The notes below the pieces were generated by a model. That model saw only the letters and a program-made list of their open reading frames with translations. It was not told the origin of the DNA and made no database searches. From UBA1672 sp050633285 (GTDB lineage: Bacteria; Pseudomonadota; Alphaproteobacteria; Micavibrionales; Micavibrionaceae): 64,000 nucleotides of DNA. The stretch's first letter is position 1. Each line of letters starts with the position of its first letter. Positions 37,402 through 46,004 of this stretch are shown here, in pieces. Where the stretch lies: assembly GCA_050633285.1 (NCBI GenBank), contig JBOEGG010000002.1, positions 434,001 to 498,000 of the forward strand, read 5' to 3'. The position numbers and the translations under genes are program-made.

Positions 37402-38403
37402 ATGAAACGTATATTATCCGGTATGCAACCGACAAGTCAGCTCCATCTGGGGAATTATCTTGGCGCGCTAAAAAACTGGGTATCGTTTCAAGATGACCCG
37501 CAAGCAGAGTGCCTATATTGTGTTGTTGATTTACATGCGATTACGGCGGATTATGATCCAACACAGTTAAAACAGGCAACGCGCGAAATTGCTGCGGCTT
37601 ATATGGCGGCAGGTATTGATCCTGAAAAATCATCCATCTTTGTACAATCGCATGTGCCAGAGCACTCGCAGCTTATGTGGTTGCTTGCCACTATGGCACA
37701 AATGGGTAAGTTGCAACGTATGACCCAGTTCAAGGATAAGGCAGGAAAGAATAAAGAGCGCGCAGGTTTAGGGTTGTTTGCATATCCCGTTTTGATGGCG
37801 GCAGATATCCTGATCTATAATGCGACACATGTTCCCGTTGGTGAGGATCAAAAACAGCATTTAGAGCTTGCACGTGATTTGGCCTCAACATTTAACACAC
37901 GTTACAATAAAGAATTCTTTGTTCAGCCTGAACCTGTAATAACAGGGCCTGCACCACGTGTAATGTCTTTGCGTGATGGAACACAAAAGATGAGTAAGTC
38001 TGCTGATTCTGATATGACACGCATAAACCTGACCGATGATGCCGACTTGATTGCAAAGAAGATCAAAAAAGCAAAAACAGACCCTGACCCGCTTCCCGAT
38101 AATTTAGAGGCATTGGAAGGGCGTGCAGAAGCACTGAACCTTGTAACGCTTTATGCTGCTTTGGCGGACATATCTAAAGAAGAAGTCTTGAAACAATATG
38201 CAGGCCAACAGTTCGGAGCATTTAAGCCGGCTCTAACAGAGGTCGCCGTGGCGCACTTAGAACCGATTACGAAACGCATGAATGAATTGCTTGAAAACCC
38301 TGATATTGTTGATAAGGCATTGGCAAAAGGCGCTCAAGATGCACGGGCGATTGCTTCGGGAATATTGGCGGACGTTCATAAAACTATGGGATTTTATCTC
38401 TAA
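37402..38403 (+). CDS. trpS: Tryptophanyl-tRNA synthetase
   Basis: A 333-residue class I synthetase that charges tRNA-Trp. The N-terminal GMQPTSQLHLGNYLGAL carries the HIGH-equivalent HLGN (17-20), and KMSKS lies near 201-205. Other conserved stretches include PVLMAADILIY and VPVGEDQKQHLELARDLA. It follows murJ closely, within the same operon. The 112-bp gap after it is AT-rich and shows no hairpin. Confidence 0.98.
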   Translation: MKRILSGMQPTSQLHLGNYLGALKNWVSFQDDPQAECLYCVVDLHAITADYDPTQLKQATREIAAAYMAAGIDPEKSSIFVQSHVPEHSQLMWLLATMAQMGKLQRMTQFKDKAGKNKERAGLGLFAYPVLMAADILIYNATHVPVGEDQKQHLELARDLASTFNTRYNKEFFVQPEPVITGPAPRVMSLRDGTQKMSKSADSDMTRINLTDDADLIAKKIKKAKTDPDPLPDNLEALEGRAEALNLVTLYAALADISKEEVLKQYAGQQFGAFKPALTEVAVAHLEPITKRMNELLENPDIVDKALAKGAQDARAIASGILADVHKTMGFYL

Positions 38404-38515
38404 AGCATTTTGTCTACTGCATTTTTATGTTAGTTTTTAATAAGATGTTTGCATTTTATTAATTAAAATAGCACAATGTGAACGGAGTTAACTTATCTTA
38501 AGGCAGCGTACAATC

Positions 38516-39172
38516 ATGCATTCTTTACTGAAATCAGTCCTTGTCGGTGCGGCATTCTGTTCTATGGCCGTATCATCTGCAAACGCGGAAGTATTCTTTG
38601 TTGAAGATCAGGGGGATCGCTTTACAGTCTCTTTCCCCGATTCATGGCAACCCGTGAATAATCAAAAACCGGATGATAAGTTAACTGTTGCTGGCCCCGG
38701 CCAATATAATTTCGCCACATGTCGTGTTCGTGTACGCGAAGACCGCCGTTTTGTAATCTTCCCGGGTAAGTTCGATGGGGATATCCAAAAGGTATCTTTC
38801 AGTCGCGAGTTTTGGAATGACTATCTTGGTGAATATAACGATGTCGATGTCGATGTGTTCAAAGATGGTGCAGGTCTTGGCTTCGGTCACGCAAGCATGA
38901 CAGAGGCATCCTATGAAACTGCAGAGGGTGCTCTTGTGCGTAAGCGCGGTATCATGTTCGCATCTCTTTATCATGACCAACTATACGTCGTTGATTGTTC
39001 TGCAGAAGAAAGCGTCTATCAAAAATGGCGCCAAACATTTGTAGGTATTATAAAATCTGTAGATTTCAAAAAAGTAACGCATGAGCGTTCAAATGGACAT
39101 TACAGAGACTTTCAGGGTGACACTAAAGTTGAAGTAAATGGCCCAAGAGAGCTAGATAAACATAAATTGTAG
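38516..39172 (+). CDS. Exported hypothetical protein
   Basis: Residues 1-24 form a clear Sec signal peptide (LLKSVLVGAAFCSMAVSS, cleavage after SANA). The mature part of about 194 residues is beta-rich with two cysteines that may form a disulphide (in FATCRVRV and VVDCSAE) and conserved-looking FTVSFPDSW. This pattern occurs in periplasmic proteins of related alphaproteobacteria with no known role. It sits alone after trpS; AAGG lies 11 bases before the ATG. Confidence 0.75.
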   Translation: MHSLLKSVLVGAAFCSMAVSSANAEVFFVEDQGDRFTVSFPDSWQPVNNQKPDDKLTVAGPGQYNFATCRVRVREDRRFVIFPGKFDGDIQKVSFSREFWNDYLGEYNDVDVDVFKDGAGLGFGHASMTEASYETAEGALVRKRGIMFASLYHDQLYVVDCSAEESVYQKWRQTFVGIIKSVDFKKVTHERSNGHYRDFQGDTKVEVNGPRELDKHKL

Positions 39173-39329
39173 AAAATAATACGTTTCCACTTTTGATTAT
39201 CACTTGTCTATATGTTGTTTACACATTGATTTATTGATGTTTTCTCAGCACTGTTTTTCTGTAAAACACTTAGGTTATACGAAGTTTTTTAATTTTTATA
39301 CCTGATAATCAGGGCGTGAAGGTATGTAA

Positions 39330-40241
39330 ATGCAGATCTATCTGCCTATAGCGGAAATGAGCATCGCGATAGAATATATATTTATTCTCGGTGCTTTTGT
39401 TGGTTTCATTTCCGGTGTTTTTGGTGTTGGTGGCGGTTTCCTTACGACACCTCTTTTAATTTTCATGGGAATACCATCTGCTGTGGCTGTTGGGACACAG
39501 GGAAGCCAACTTGTAGCATCCGGAATGAATGGTGTTATGGGGTATTGGCGACGCGGCCAAGTCGACTTCTTGGTTGGCACGATAATGTTGGTTGGTGGTG
39601 TTATAGGCTCTGTCACGGGGATCATATTCTTTCAGTTCATAAAATATCTGGGTCAAATTGACCTTATTATTTCCCTGCTTTATATCGTCTTGCTTGGTTC
39701 TATTGGGATTATGATGCTATTTGAAAGCGTCTTCACAATGTTTAAGAAGAAAACCGTACGCTCGGAATTTAATAGGTTAAAGTCCCCGTCTTTAATATCG
39801 CGCTTACCATACAAAATGCGTTTCCCACGCTCAAAACTCTATATCAGCGTCTTTGTGCCCGGAATAATTGGTTTCGTGAGTGGTTTTCTTGTGTCGACGA
39901 TGGGGGTCGGTGGTGGTTTCCTTCTGGTTCCGGCAATGATCTACATATTAGGTATGCCACCTTTGTTGGTTGCAGGAACATCTCTTTTTCAAATTATATT
40001 TACAAGTGCTTTCGCCACTGTCATGCATGCAACAGTGAGTAATAGCGTTGATATCCTTCTTGCAATATTCTTAATTCTGGGTGGTGTTATTGGGGCGCAA
40101 ATAGGGGTTGTTGTTTCCAAAAAGGTAACAGGCGCGCGTGCCCGTGTTATTCTTGCGATGTTGGTGTTAGGTGTGTGTGTTCAATTAGGCATACAACTCT
40201 TTTTGCACCCATCTGAACTTTTCGTGATGATGGTGAAATGA
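39330..40241 (+). CDS. TauE/SafE (TSUP) family membrane transporter
   Basis: A 303-residue TSUP-family permease with two homologous halves, each with a glycine-rich start: GVFGVGGGFLTTPLLI near 31-46 and STMGVGGGFLLVPAMI in the second half. Around eight transmembrane helices and a cytosolic linker (KKKTVRSEFNRL) are visible. Family members export sulfite, sulfoacetate or other organosulfur anions. The stop overlaps the start of the next gene by 4 bases (ATGA), a coupling that recurs between this pair of families. Confidence 0.88.
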   Translation: MQIYLPIAEMSIAIEYIFILGAFVGFISGVFGVGGGFLTTPLLIFMGIPSAVAVGTQGSQLVASGMNGVMGYWRRGQVDFLVGTIMLVGGVIGSVTGIIFFQFIKYLGQIDLIISLLYIVLLGSIGIMMLFESVFTMFKKKTVRSEFNRLKSPSLISRLPYKMRFPRSKLYISVFVPGIIGFVSGFLVSTMGVGGGFLLVPAMIYILGMPPLLVAGTSLFQIIFTSAFATVMHATVSNSVDILLAIFLILGGVIGAQIGVVVSKKVTGARARVILAMLVLGVCVQLGIQLFLHPSELFVMMVK

Positions 40242-40996
40242 TGTTCAGGTTTCTTACAATATTCACCGTAATAGCCTTTTTTCCAATATCTACTTATGCG
40301 GACTCAGATATGCTCGCAGTAGAAATCGCAAGCGATCATATTGATGTCACTGTTGGGTTCAATGGTTCATCAATTGAGTTGTTTGGTGATAGGAGAGATA
40401 GTAACGCGCACATAGCAATTGTCGTTGAAGGCCCTCGTAAAACAGTAACAATTTGGCAAAAGAGCCGTGTTATGGGGGCATGGGTTAATAGGCACTACAC
40501 GCGTTTTGATAAGTTTCCGGTATATTATCATCACGCCTCCAGCTTACCTGATGAGGGAGTAGAAGGCTTAAATGCAGTCTTGTTAGAGAATGGTATAGGC
40601 CATAAGGGTTTATTGCATAAGCAAAAAGACAAAGTGAAAAGCTCAAATAAAAAAGAAAATGAGTTTTATAAGGCATTGATTATTAAAAATATTAAGGCCG
40701 GAGTTTTTTTCGATAAGCCTGCTGAAATAACATTCCTGAATGATAACTTCTTTCGTGCAAGTTTTTCTATTCCACCATCTGCACCAACGGGTGAATATAA
40801 AATACATAGCTACATGATTGATAACAAAGGAAAAGTGATAGAGAAAACATTAGATATGTTAAAAGTAGAGCAGGTTGGTCTGAACGCTTTTGTATTTAAA
40901 TCAGCAAGAGATTATAGTCTTATATACGCATTACTATGTATCTCGCTGGCGATGTTTTCCGGCTGGTTAGTCAGTGTATTACGGGTAAGGCCATAG
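40238..40996 (+). CDS. TIGR02186-type membrane-anchored protein
   Basis: A 252-residue protein with a signal peptide (residues 1-21, cut near TYADS), a periplasmic beta-rich part and one C-terminal transmembrane helix (YSLIYALLCISLAMFSGWLV). It contains the family-type DITVGFNGS-like and VIVEGP-like segments. In alphaproteobacteria this family is found beside TauE/SafE transporters, as here with a 4-base overlap, so a joint role in anion export is likely. The true function is unknown. Confidence 0.8.
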   Translation: MMFRFLTIFTVIAFFPISTYADSDMLAVEIASDHIDVTVGFNGSSIELFGDRRDSNAHIAIVVEGPRKTVTIWQKSRVMGAWVNRHYTRFDKFPVYYHHASSLPDEGVEGLNAVLLENGIGHKGLLHKQKDKVKSSNKKENEFYKALIIKNIKAGVFFDKPAEITFLNDNFFRASFSIPPSAPTGEYKIHSYMIDNKGKVIEKTLDMLKVEQVGLNAFVFKSARDYSLIYALLCISLAMFSGWLVSVLRVRP

Positions 40997-41015
40997 TGCC
41001 GAAATGGAGTGTTCG

Positions 41016-41492
41016 ATGCAAAATGAAACTGAAATGAACAAAAAGGGTGGTGTTTTCCTCGTCGTGGTCGATGGTACCATTGAGTGTCAGGCCGCCGTAG
41101 ACTATGCATGTAAATTCGCAAATGCCAGTGGCGGTTACGTTGCGCTTCTAAACGTAATGGAAGAAGTGGTTGTACAAAATTGGCATAATGTTGAAAAGCG
41201 CGTTAAACGTGAGTTGAGGGATGTGTCAGAGCAAATGGTCTGGGATGCCTCAGGACGTGTTTTACAAAACACAGGAAAAATCCCAATGATTTGTATCGAA
41301 GAAGGGGATCGAGCAAATCAGATTCTGGAAACCTTGCAAAGCAATCCTAATATTGTAGCATTGGTGCTCGCCGCGGCAGAATCGTCTAACCCTGGCCCAT
41401 TAGTTACATATTTTGCAGGTAAAGGGCTTTTGCAAATTCCGGTTCCGCTTATGGTAATACCTGGGAATCTGCAACCAATCAGCAACACTTGA
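41016..41492 (+). CDS. Universal stress protein (UspA family)
   Basis: A 158-residue UspA-fold protein: N-terminal VFLVVVDGTIECQAAVDYAC, central LVLAAAES, and C-terminal GPLVTYFAGKGLLQIPVPLMVIPG. The usual G-2x-G-9x-G(S/T) nucleotide motif is not fully clear, so ATP binding is uncertain. ATG 41016 follows GGAG at proper spacing; ATG 41004 would add four residues. It starts a uspA-nfu-tsaB run that is common in alphaproteobacteria. Confidence 0.86.
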   Translation: MQNETEMNKKGGVFLVVVDGTIECQAAVDYACKFANASGGYVALLNVMEEVVVQNWHNVEKRVKRELRDVSEQMVWDASGRVLQNTGKIPMICIEEGDRANQILETLQSNPNIVALVLAAAESSNPGPLVTYFAGKGLLQIPVPLMVIPGNLQPISNT

Positions 41493-41555
41493 TTAGATGT
41501 GGCTAGAGGTCTATAACGCTCTTGAGGTTGATAAGTAGATCAAAAAGGAACATCG

Positions 41556-42110
41556 ATGTTTATACAAACAGAAGAAACCCCTAATCCGGCAACAATTAAG
41601 TTTCTCCCCGGTCAGACTATTCTAGAAGACGGCACCATGGATTTTACATCCTCTGCCAACTCTTCAAATTCGCCGCTTGCATTACGTTTATTCGGCATTG
41701 TCGGCGTAACACGTGTTTTTTTCTCGGGCAATTTTGTATCTGTTAGTAAGGCTGATGATACAGACTGGTCAATGTTAAAGCCAATGGTACTGGCGGTATT
41801 AATGGAACACCTTTCCACCGGACAGCCAATCATTCTGCAATCTGTAGAAGCGCAAGGGGAAGAACAAGTTGATGATGAAATCACTGCGCAAATTAAAGAA
41901 CTCTTGGATGAGCGAGTGCGCCCAATGGTCGCAATGGATGGTGGAGATATAGTCTTTGATCGTTTTGAAGATGGTATCGTGTACTTACAGATGAGGGGAG
42001 CCTGCTCAGGTTGTCCAAGTTCAACAGCAACACTGAAAGTCGGAATCGAAAATATGTTGAAACATTACCTCCCAGAAGTTATTGAAGTCAGACCGGCACA
42101 AGAGTATTAG
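41556..42110 (+). CDS. NfuA/NFU1-type Fe-S cluster carrier
   Basis: Nfu proteins carry [4Fe-4S] clusters to client enzymes. In this 184-residue protein the N-terminal Nfu_N domain starts with FIQTEETPNPATIKFLPG, and the C-terminal NifU-like domain holds the cluster cysteines C150 and C153 in ACSGCPSS. An AAGGAA lies before the ATG. tsaB begins 3 bases after its stop, so they are coupled. The upstream TTGAT-N6-ATCAA is not a proper FNR box. Confidence 0.94.
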   Translation: MFIQTEETPNPATIKFLPGQTILEDGTMDFTSSANSSNSPLALRLFGIVGVTRVFFSGNFVSVSKADDTDWSMLKPMVLAVLMEHLSTGQPIILQSVEAQGEEQVDDEITAQIKELLDERVRPMVAMDGGDIVFDRFEDGIVYLQMRGACSGCPSSTATLKVGIENMLKHYLPEVIEVRPAQEY

Positions 42111-42112
42111 GA

Positions 42113-42838
42113 ATGTTAGTACTTTCAATTGATAGCGCAATGAATGGGTGTTCAGTTGGTCTGTATGATGATAAAAGCGGAGCAATTGACACCTTATCAT
42201 ATGAAATGACACGTGGGCAGGCCGAACATTTGATGCCCATGATTGATAGTATTATACATAACAATAGTTTAAAGTATTCAGATATTGATTTTATTGTCGT
42301 TACAAAAGGGCCGGGGGCTTTTACCGGAATGCGTATAGGTCTATCGACAGCAAAATCTCTGGGGCTTGCTTTAAATATACCTGTTATAGGAATTGATACA
42401 TTTCGCGCTATTCTCCAAACATATTTACAACAACAGCCAAAAGATAGCATATCGCGTTATGGTGTTCTTCTAGAGACAAAACGTCAGGATTTTTATTTTC
42501 AAATGTTTGAGGGGAAAAATTATACGGCATGTTCTGACCCCATAGCAGCCAAAGAAGATGAAATTATAGGTATGATTAATATGCCAATAATTATAATAGG
42601 AGATGCGAGTGAGCGTTTCATCTCAGTTTCAAAAAAACAAAGTGATTATATAACCCATAAAAAAATCATGTTACCTGACCCTATCGCTACGGCATCTTAT
42701 TTTGTTGATATTAAAGGAAAAAATGAAGGTGCGTGTCTGGAGTGTACGCCTTTTTATATTCGTGAACCTGATGTCAGCACACCAAAAAGAGCTGTTCGTA
42801 AGATTGGCGGTTCAAAAGAAAATGATAGTAGAGGTTGA
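42113..42838 (+). CDS. tsaB: tRNA threonylcarbamoyladenosine protein TsaB
   Basis: TsaB is the dimer partner of TsaD in forming t6A37 in ANN-decoding tRNAs. The 241-residue ASKHA-fold protein starts with VLSIDSAMNGCSVGLYD and has the diagnostic KGPGAFTGMRIGLSTAKSL near 64-82. Length is close to the family norm. It follows nfu without a gap. A rimI gene, often next in line, is missing: the following 119 bases have no coding frame. Confidence 0.93.
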   Translation: MLVLSIDSAMNGCSVGLYDDKSGAIDTLSYEMTRGQAEHLMPMIDSIIHNNSLKYSDIDFIVVTKGPGAFTGMRIGLSTAKSLGLALNIPVIGIDTFRAILQTYLQQQPKDSISRYGVLLETKRQDFYFQMFEGKNYTACSDPIAAKEDEIIGMINMPIIIIGDASERFISVSKKQSDYITHKKIMLPDPIATASYFVDIKGKNEGACLECTPFYIREPDVSTPKRAVRKIGGSKENDSRG

Positions 42839-42860
42839 ATTTTGTTTTATTTACTTGAGA

Positions 42861-42887
42861 TTGACAAAAATCTGTGTATTTTATGAT
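42861..42887 (+). promoter_or_regulatory. Candidate promoter of the mucR-like gene
   Basis: A consensus TTGACA (42861-42866) and TATGAT (42882-42887) are 15 bases apart, slightly short. An 8-base palindrome TGGCGCCA (42903-42910) lies just downstream in the leader, 48 bases before the mucR ATG. Confidence 0.4.
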
Positions 42888-42957
42888 GCCTGATAATTGT
42901 GGTGGCGCCAACGAAGGTGTATTGGAACCATCTTAAAGTAAGAAAGTTTAAAGCGTA

Positions 42958-43368
42958 ATGAGTGAAGATACAAATAATGACGATTTGTTGGCGTTAACTA
43001 CTAAGGTTGTATCGTCGTATGTGTCAAACAATACAGTTTCTGTGGATGATATTCCCGTAATCATAGAAAAGGTTCATACAGCCTTGAGTAATGTAGGTAA
43101 TGAAGAGGCCTCTGCTGCCAACAGACCTCAGCCAGCTGTACCGATTAAACGATCAATTACACCGGATCATTTGATTTGCCTGGAAGATGGTAAAAAACTA
43201 AAAATGTTAAAACGTCATTTGAAAACGGCATATAATATGACACCGGAAGAATATCGTGAGCGTTGGGGGCTTCCTGCTGATTACCCAATGGTTGCACCCA
43301 ACTATGCTATTCGTCGTAGTAAATTGGCAAAAGACATCGGTCTTGGAACCAGAAATGCACAGCAGTAA
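42958..43368 (+). CDS. Ros/MucR-family transcriptional regulator
   Basis: A 136-residue Ros/MucR zinc-finger regulator, a hallmark of alphaproteobacteria, which binds AT-rich promoters and acts as a global regulator or H-NS-like protein. The finger is at 74-92 (CLEDGKKLKMLKRHLKTAY) and is followed by the family stretch MTPEEYRERWGLPADYPMVA. The four Ros ligand positions read C74, D77, H87 and Tyr92, so two classical ligands are replaced; such variants are known in the family. It is convergent with proC. Confidence 0.92.
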   Translation: MSEDTNNDDLLALTTKVVSSYVSNNTVSVDDIPVIIEKVHTALSNVGNEEASAANRPQPAVPIKRSITPDHLICLEDGKKLKMLKRHLKTAYNMTPEEYRERWGLPADYPMVAPNYAIRRSKLAKDIGLGTRNAQQ

Positions 43369-43377
43369 TAGTTACCC

Positions 43378-44214
43378 CTATCCGTTTAACTCTTCGGCGC
43401 GTTTTTTTGCGTGCTGAAGCGCTCCATCAAATATATTTTGAAACTCCCCATCCATTAACTTTTCTAGCGCGGCTTGCGTCGTTCCACCCGGACTTGTAAC
43501 ATTCTCTCTTAATGTTGATGCGCTTAATTGTTGCTCTGTCTCTGCCAAAGCGGCACTACCAATAACTGTTTGGCGTGCCAGTGACATTGCCATATCTTTA
43601 TCCAAGCCGAGTTTCTCACCGGCATTGGCCATAACCTCAATAAGATAGAAAATATACGCAGGACCACTACCTGATAGTGCGGTGACAGCATCCATTAACG
43701 CTTCATCTTCAATCCAAAGTGACTGTCCAGTGCTTTGTAATAGCTTATTTGCCATGAGTTTTTGTTGATCTGATACAAGTGTATTTGAAACAGAAACGCT
43801 CATCCCTTTTCCAATAGCTGCTGGTGTATTGGGCATAGTCCTTATTATGGCTGTGTTTGAACCTAAAAAGCGTCTTAATGTATGAATAGTTTGACCCGCA
43901 GCAATAGACAGAAAAACAGGCAGGCTTGCAGAGGCGCTCACCTCTATGCTTTTTAAAGATCCTTCCAAAGTCTGTGGTTTTACGGCAAGGACAACAATAT
44001 CACTTTCTAAAGAAGTGCTTGTTAAGCTTTGGCAATATGACACGCGGGTATCATTCGCAGTACCGTCAATCTTAACTGGTGAGGGGTCAATGACATTCAC
44101 ATGCTCTATCAAGTCATCATTAAGCCACGAGCGAAGCATCGCGCTCCCCATTTTACCGCACCCAATAAGTGTAACTCTATACCGGGTTTGTAAAGAGGAG
44201 GGCGTGTCATTCAT
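43378..44214 (-). CDS. proC: Pyrroline-5-carboxylate reductase
   Basis: Final step of proline synthesis, reducing pyrroline-5-carboxylate with NAD(P)H. The 278-residue protein has the N-terminal Rossmann motif LIGCGKMGSAMLRSW, the central AVKPQT, the MPNTPAAIGKG segment and the C-terminal signature TALSGSGPAYIFYLIE. AAAGGTC lies upstream of ATG 44214. It follows the YbjN-like gene by 17 bases on the same strand. Confidence 0.96.
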   Translation of the reverse strand: MNDTPSSLQTRYRVTLIGCGKMGSAMLRSWLNDDLIEHVNVIDPSPVKIDGTANDTRVSYCQSLTSTSLESDIVVLAVKPQTLEGSLKSIEVSASASLPVFLSIAAGQTIHTLRRFLGSNTAIIRTMPNTPAAIGKGMSVSVSNTLVSDQQKLMANKLLQSTGQSLWIEDEALMDAVTALSGSGPAYIFYLIEVMANAGEKLGLDKDMAMSLARQTVIGSAALAETEQQLSASTLRENVTSPGGTTQAALEKLMDGEFQNIFDGALQHAKKRAEELNG

Positions 44215-44231
44215 ACTATATGACCTTTCGG

Positions 44232-44738
44232 TTAAGATTCACCTTCTGTATCCATCAAAGCAAATGACAAGATTTGTGAATCAAGTTGTTTGTCTTCCGA
44301 GAGTAAATGGAAAACGGCCTGATAGCGTTCACATAGGCTAAGTGATATATCGACAAGGTCTTCCACATTTTCATATCCATGACGACCGCTATGCCCTCTT
44401 AGAAGGGATGTTTGCCTAAAGCATGGTGCAGATGTTTCTTTTCTGATTTCGAAGTGACCCATCCAAAGCTCTTCATTGATGTCCATTAATGTATTTGCAG
44501 CAAGTTCAAGGTTTTGCTTTGCAACACTCATATCATATAAACAACAAAGCTGAAGCGCATTCATTTGCTCTTGCCATACGAATACCAAACGGTAACTACA
44601 AGATTTGCCCGCAACTTCAACAAGGATTTCATCGTGGTTCATACGACTATAGACCCAATTATGATCGTTAAGAACGTCCTCTACACAATCAATTGGATTG
44701 ATGCTTGTGTCTTCATGAATTTCAATTTGATCTGTCAT
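44232..44738 (-). CDS. YbjN-domain protein
   Basis: A 168-residue protein of the YbjN type, a family structurally related to type III secretion chaperones, in several bacteria linked to stress or motility. Key segments are VEDVLNDHNWVYSRMNHDEI near the N-terminus and NEELWMGHFEIR in the middle. Related genes often sit next to proC in alphaproteobacteria. The 45-bp gap above it separates it from the UbiK-like gene. Confidence 0.8.
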   Translation of the reverse strand: MTDQIEIHEDTSINPIDCVEDVLNDHNWVYSRMNHDEILVEVAGKSCSYRLVFVWQEQMNALQLCCLYDMSVAKQNLELAANTLMDINEELWMGHFEIRKETSAPCFRQTSLLRGHSGRHGYENVEDLVDISLSLCERYQAVFHLLSEDKQLDSQILSFALMDTEGES

Positions 44739-44783
44739 ATCGGGTCCCTATGATATAAAAGCTATTGTATTTTTAAATCGAGA

Positions 44784-45056
44784 TTACTCAGGTTTTGATG
44801 CGATTTTATCTTCTAAAATGGATAAACGTTTTTTGAGCTTTTCCTGCTCTTCACGGCTTTCAATGAGCATTGCTTCTAAACGTTCAAAATTTTCTCTGGG
44901 TACAAGGTCAATGTCCTGTGCAATATCGTCAATTCTTGTTCTGAGCGTGTCTTTGGCGTGCTTACCTGCATCATTAAGTAAGCCCGCAGCACCGCCTGCA
45001 ACACGCGCAACATCATCCATGATTTTTTCACGTTTAGAGATCATTATTTTTTCCAT
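44784..45056 (-). CDS. UbiK/BMFP accessory coiled-coil protein
   Basis: A 90-residue protein of the UbiK (BMFP, DUF526) family, which aids ubiquinone synthesis and has membrane-fusogenic activity in vitro. Residues 10-35 form an amphipathic segment (IMDDVARVAGGAAGLLNDAG) and 52-85 a coiled coil (FERLEAMLIESREEQEKLKK). ATG 45056 is used; ATG 45044 and 45020 are alternatives with no better ribosome binding site. The 147-bp gap to lgt contains both divergent promoters. Confidence 0.82.
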   Translation of the reverse strand: MEKIMISKREKIMDDVARVAGGAAGLLNDAGKHAKDTLRTRIDDIAQDIDLVPRENFERLEAMLIESREEQEKLKKRLSILEDKIASKPE

Positions 45057-45203
45057 CTGAGAACGGACTCATAGCACGAGATTAAATGATAAGGCAAGGG
45101 CTTTTGGTGCAATAAAAAAAGATAAATGTGCATGAAAATAAAAGCCGGATTTTATGTACTGAAAGGCTTTATTTTTAGGCTATATCACGGTAAACCATAG
45201 GAC

Positions 45204-46004
45204 ATGGAACATATTGTCTTACAAATCGATCCTGTTGCTTTTGCAATTGGACCACTGGTTATTCGTTGGTATGCTTTGGCGTATTTAGCTGGTTTTTTAA
45301 TTGGATGGAAATATTGTTCCGTTTTAGTTTCACGGGATAGCAAAAAAGAAATTGATAAAGAAAATATTGCAGATTTCCTGACATGGGCAATTATCGGCGT
45401 TATTATTGGTGGTCGTCTCGGTTATGTTTTGTTCTATAATCTTGATTATTATCTTTCTGAACCTACAGAAATTTTTAAAATATGGAATGGCGGAATGTCT
45501 TTCCATGGCGGCCTTCTTGGCGTTATGGTGTCGCTTATTCTCTATACTAAACTAAATAAACTCCCATTATTCAAACTCTCTGACGTTGTCTGTGCCGCCG
45601 CACCAATAGGATTGTTTTTTGGTCGTATAGCTAATTTCGTAAATGGTGAACTATATGGCATGCCCACAGATGCAAAATGGGGGATAATATTTCCCGGTGG
45701 CGGCGATGTGCCGCGCCACCCCAGTCAATTATACGAAGCCGTGTTAGAAGGTATTGTACTCTTTATAATAGTTTGGTTTGTGGTGCGCAGCCCTAATGTC
45801 AAAGTAGGGACGGCTTCGGGTGTTTTCTTAATTGGTTATGGTTTGTTTCGCGCTCTTGTTGAATTTGTGCGTGTTCCGGATGCGCAAATTGGCCTAATTG
45901 GTGGTGTCATCTCTATGGGGCAAATATTATGCTTGCCGATGATCATCCTTGGTGCACTAATTGTATTTTTGGCTCATCAAGGACGCTTATATAAGGCAAA
46001 ATAA
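45204..46004 (+). CDS. lgt: Prolipoprotein diacylglyceryl transferase
   Basis: Lgt attaches diacylglycerol from phosphatidylglycerol to the lipobox Cys of prolipoproteins, such as those at 51702 and 62943. The 266-residue membrane protein has seven helices, GGRLGYVLFY, the core GLFFGRIANFVNGELYG, and HPSQLYEA. It is adjacent to the midA-like gene (stop and start abut), and the order lgt-midA-pgeF is frequent in alphaproteobacteria. Confidence 0.97.
   Translation: MEHIVLQIDPVAFAIGPLVIRWYALAYLAGFLIGWKYCSVLVSRDSKKEIDKENIADFLTWAIIGVIIGGRLGYVLFYNLDYYLSEPTEIFKIWNGGMSFHGGLLGVMVSLILYTKLNKLPLFKLSDVVCAAAPIGLFFGRIANFVNGELYGMPTDAKWGIIFPGGGDVPRHPSQLYEAVLEGIVLFIIVWFVVRSPNVKVGTASGVFLIGYGLFRALVEFVRVPDAQIGLIGGVISMGQILCLPMIILGALIVFLAHQGRLYKAK

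Noticed and set aside
41528..41543. FNR/Anr-like palindrome TTGAT...ATCAA before nfu
   Set aside because: The spacer is 6 bases instead of 4, so it does not fit the consensus; it may be chance.
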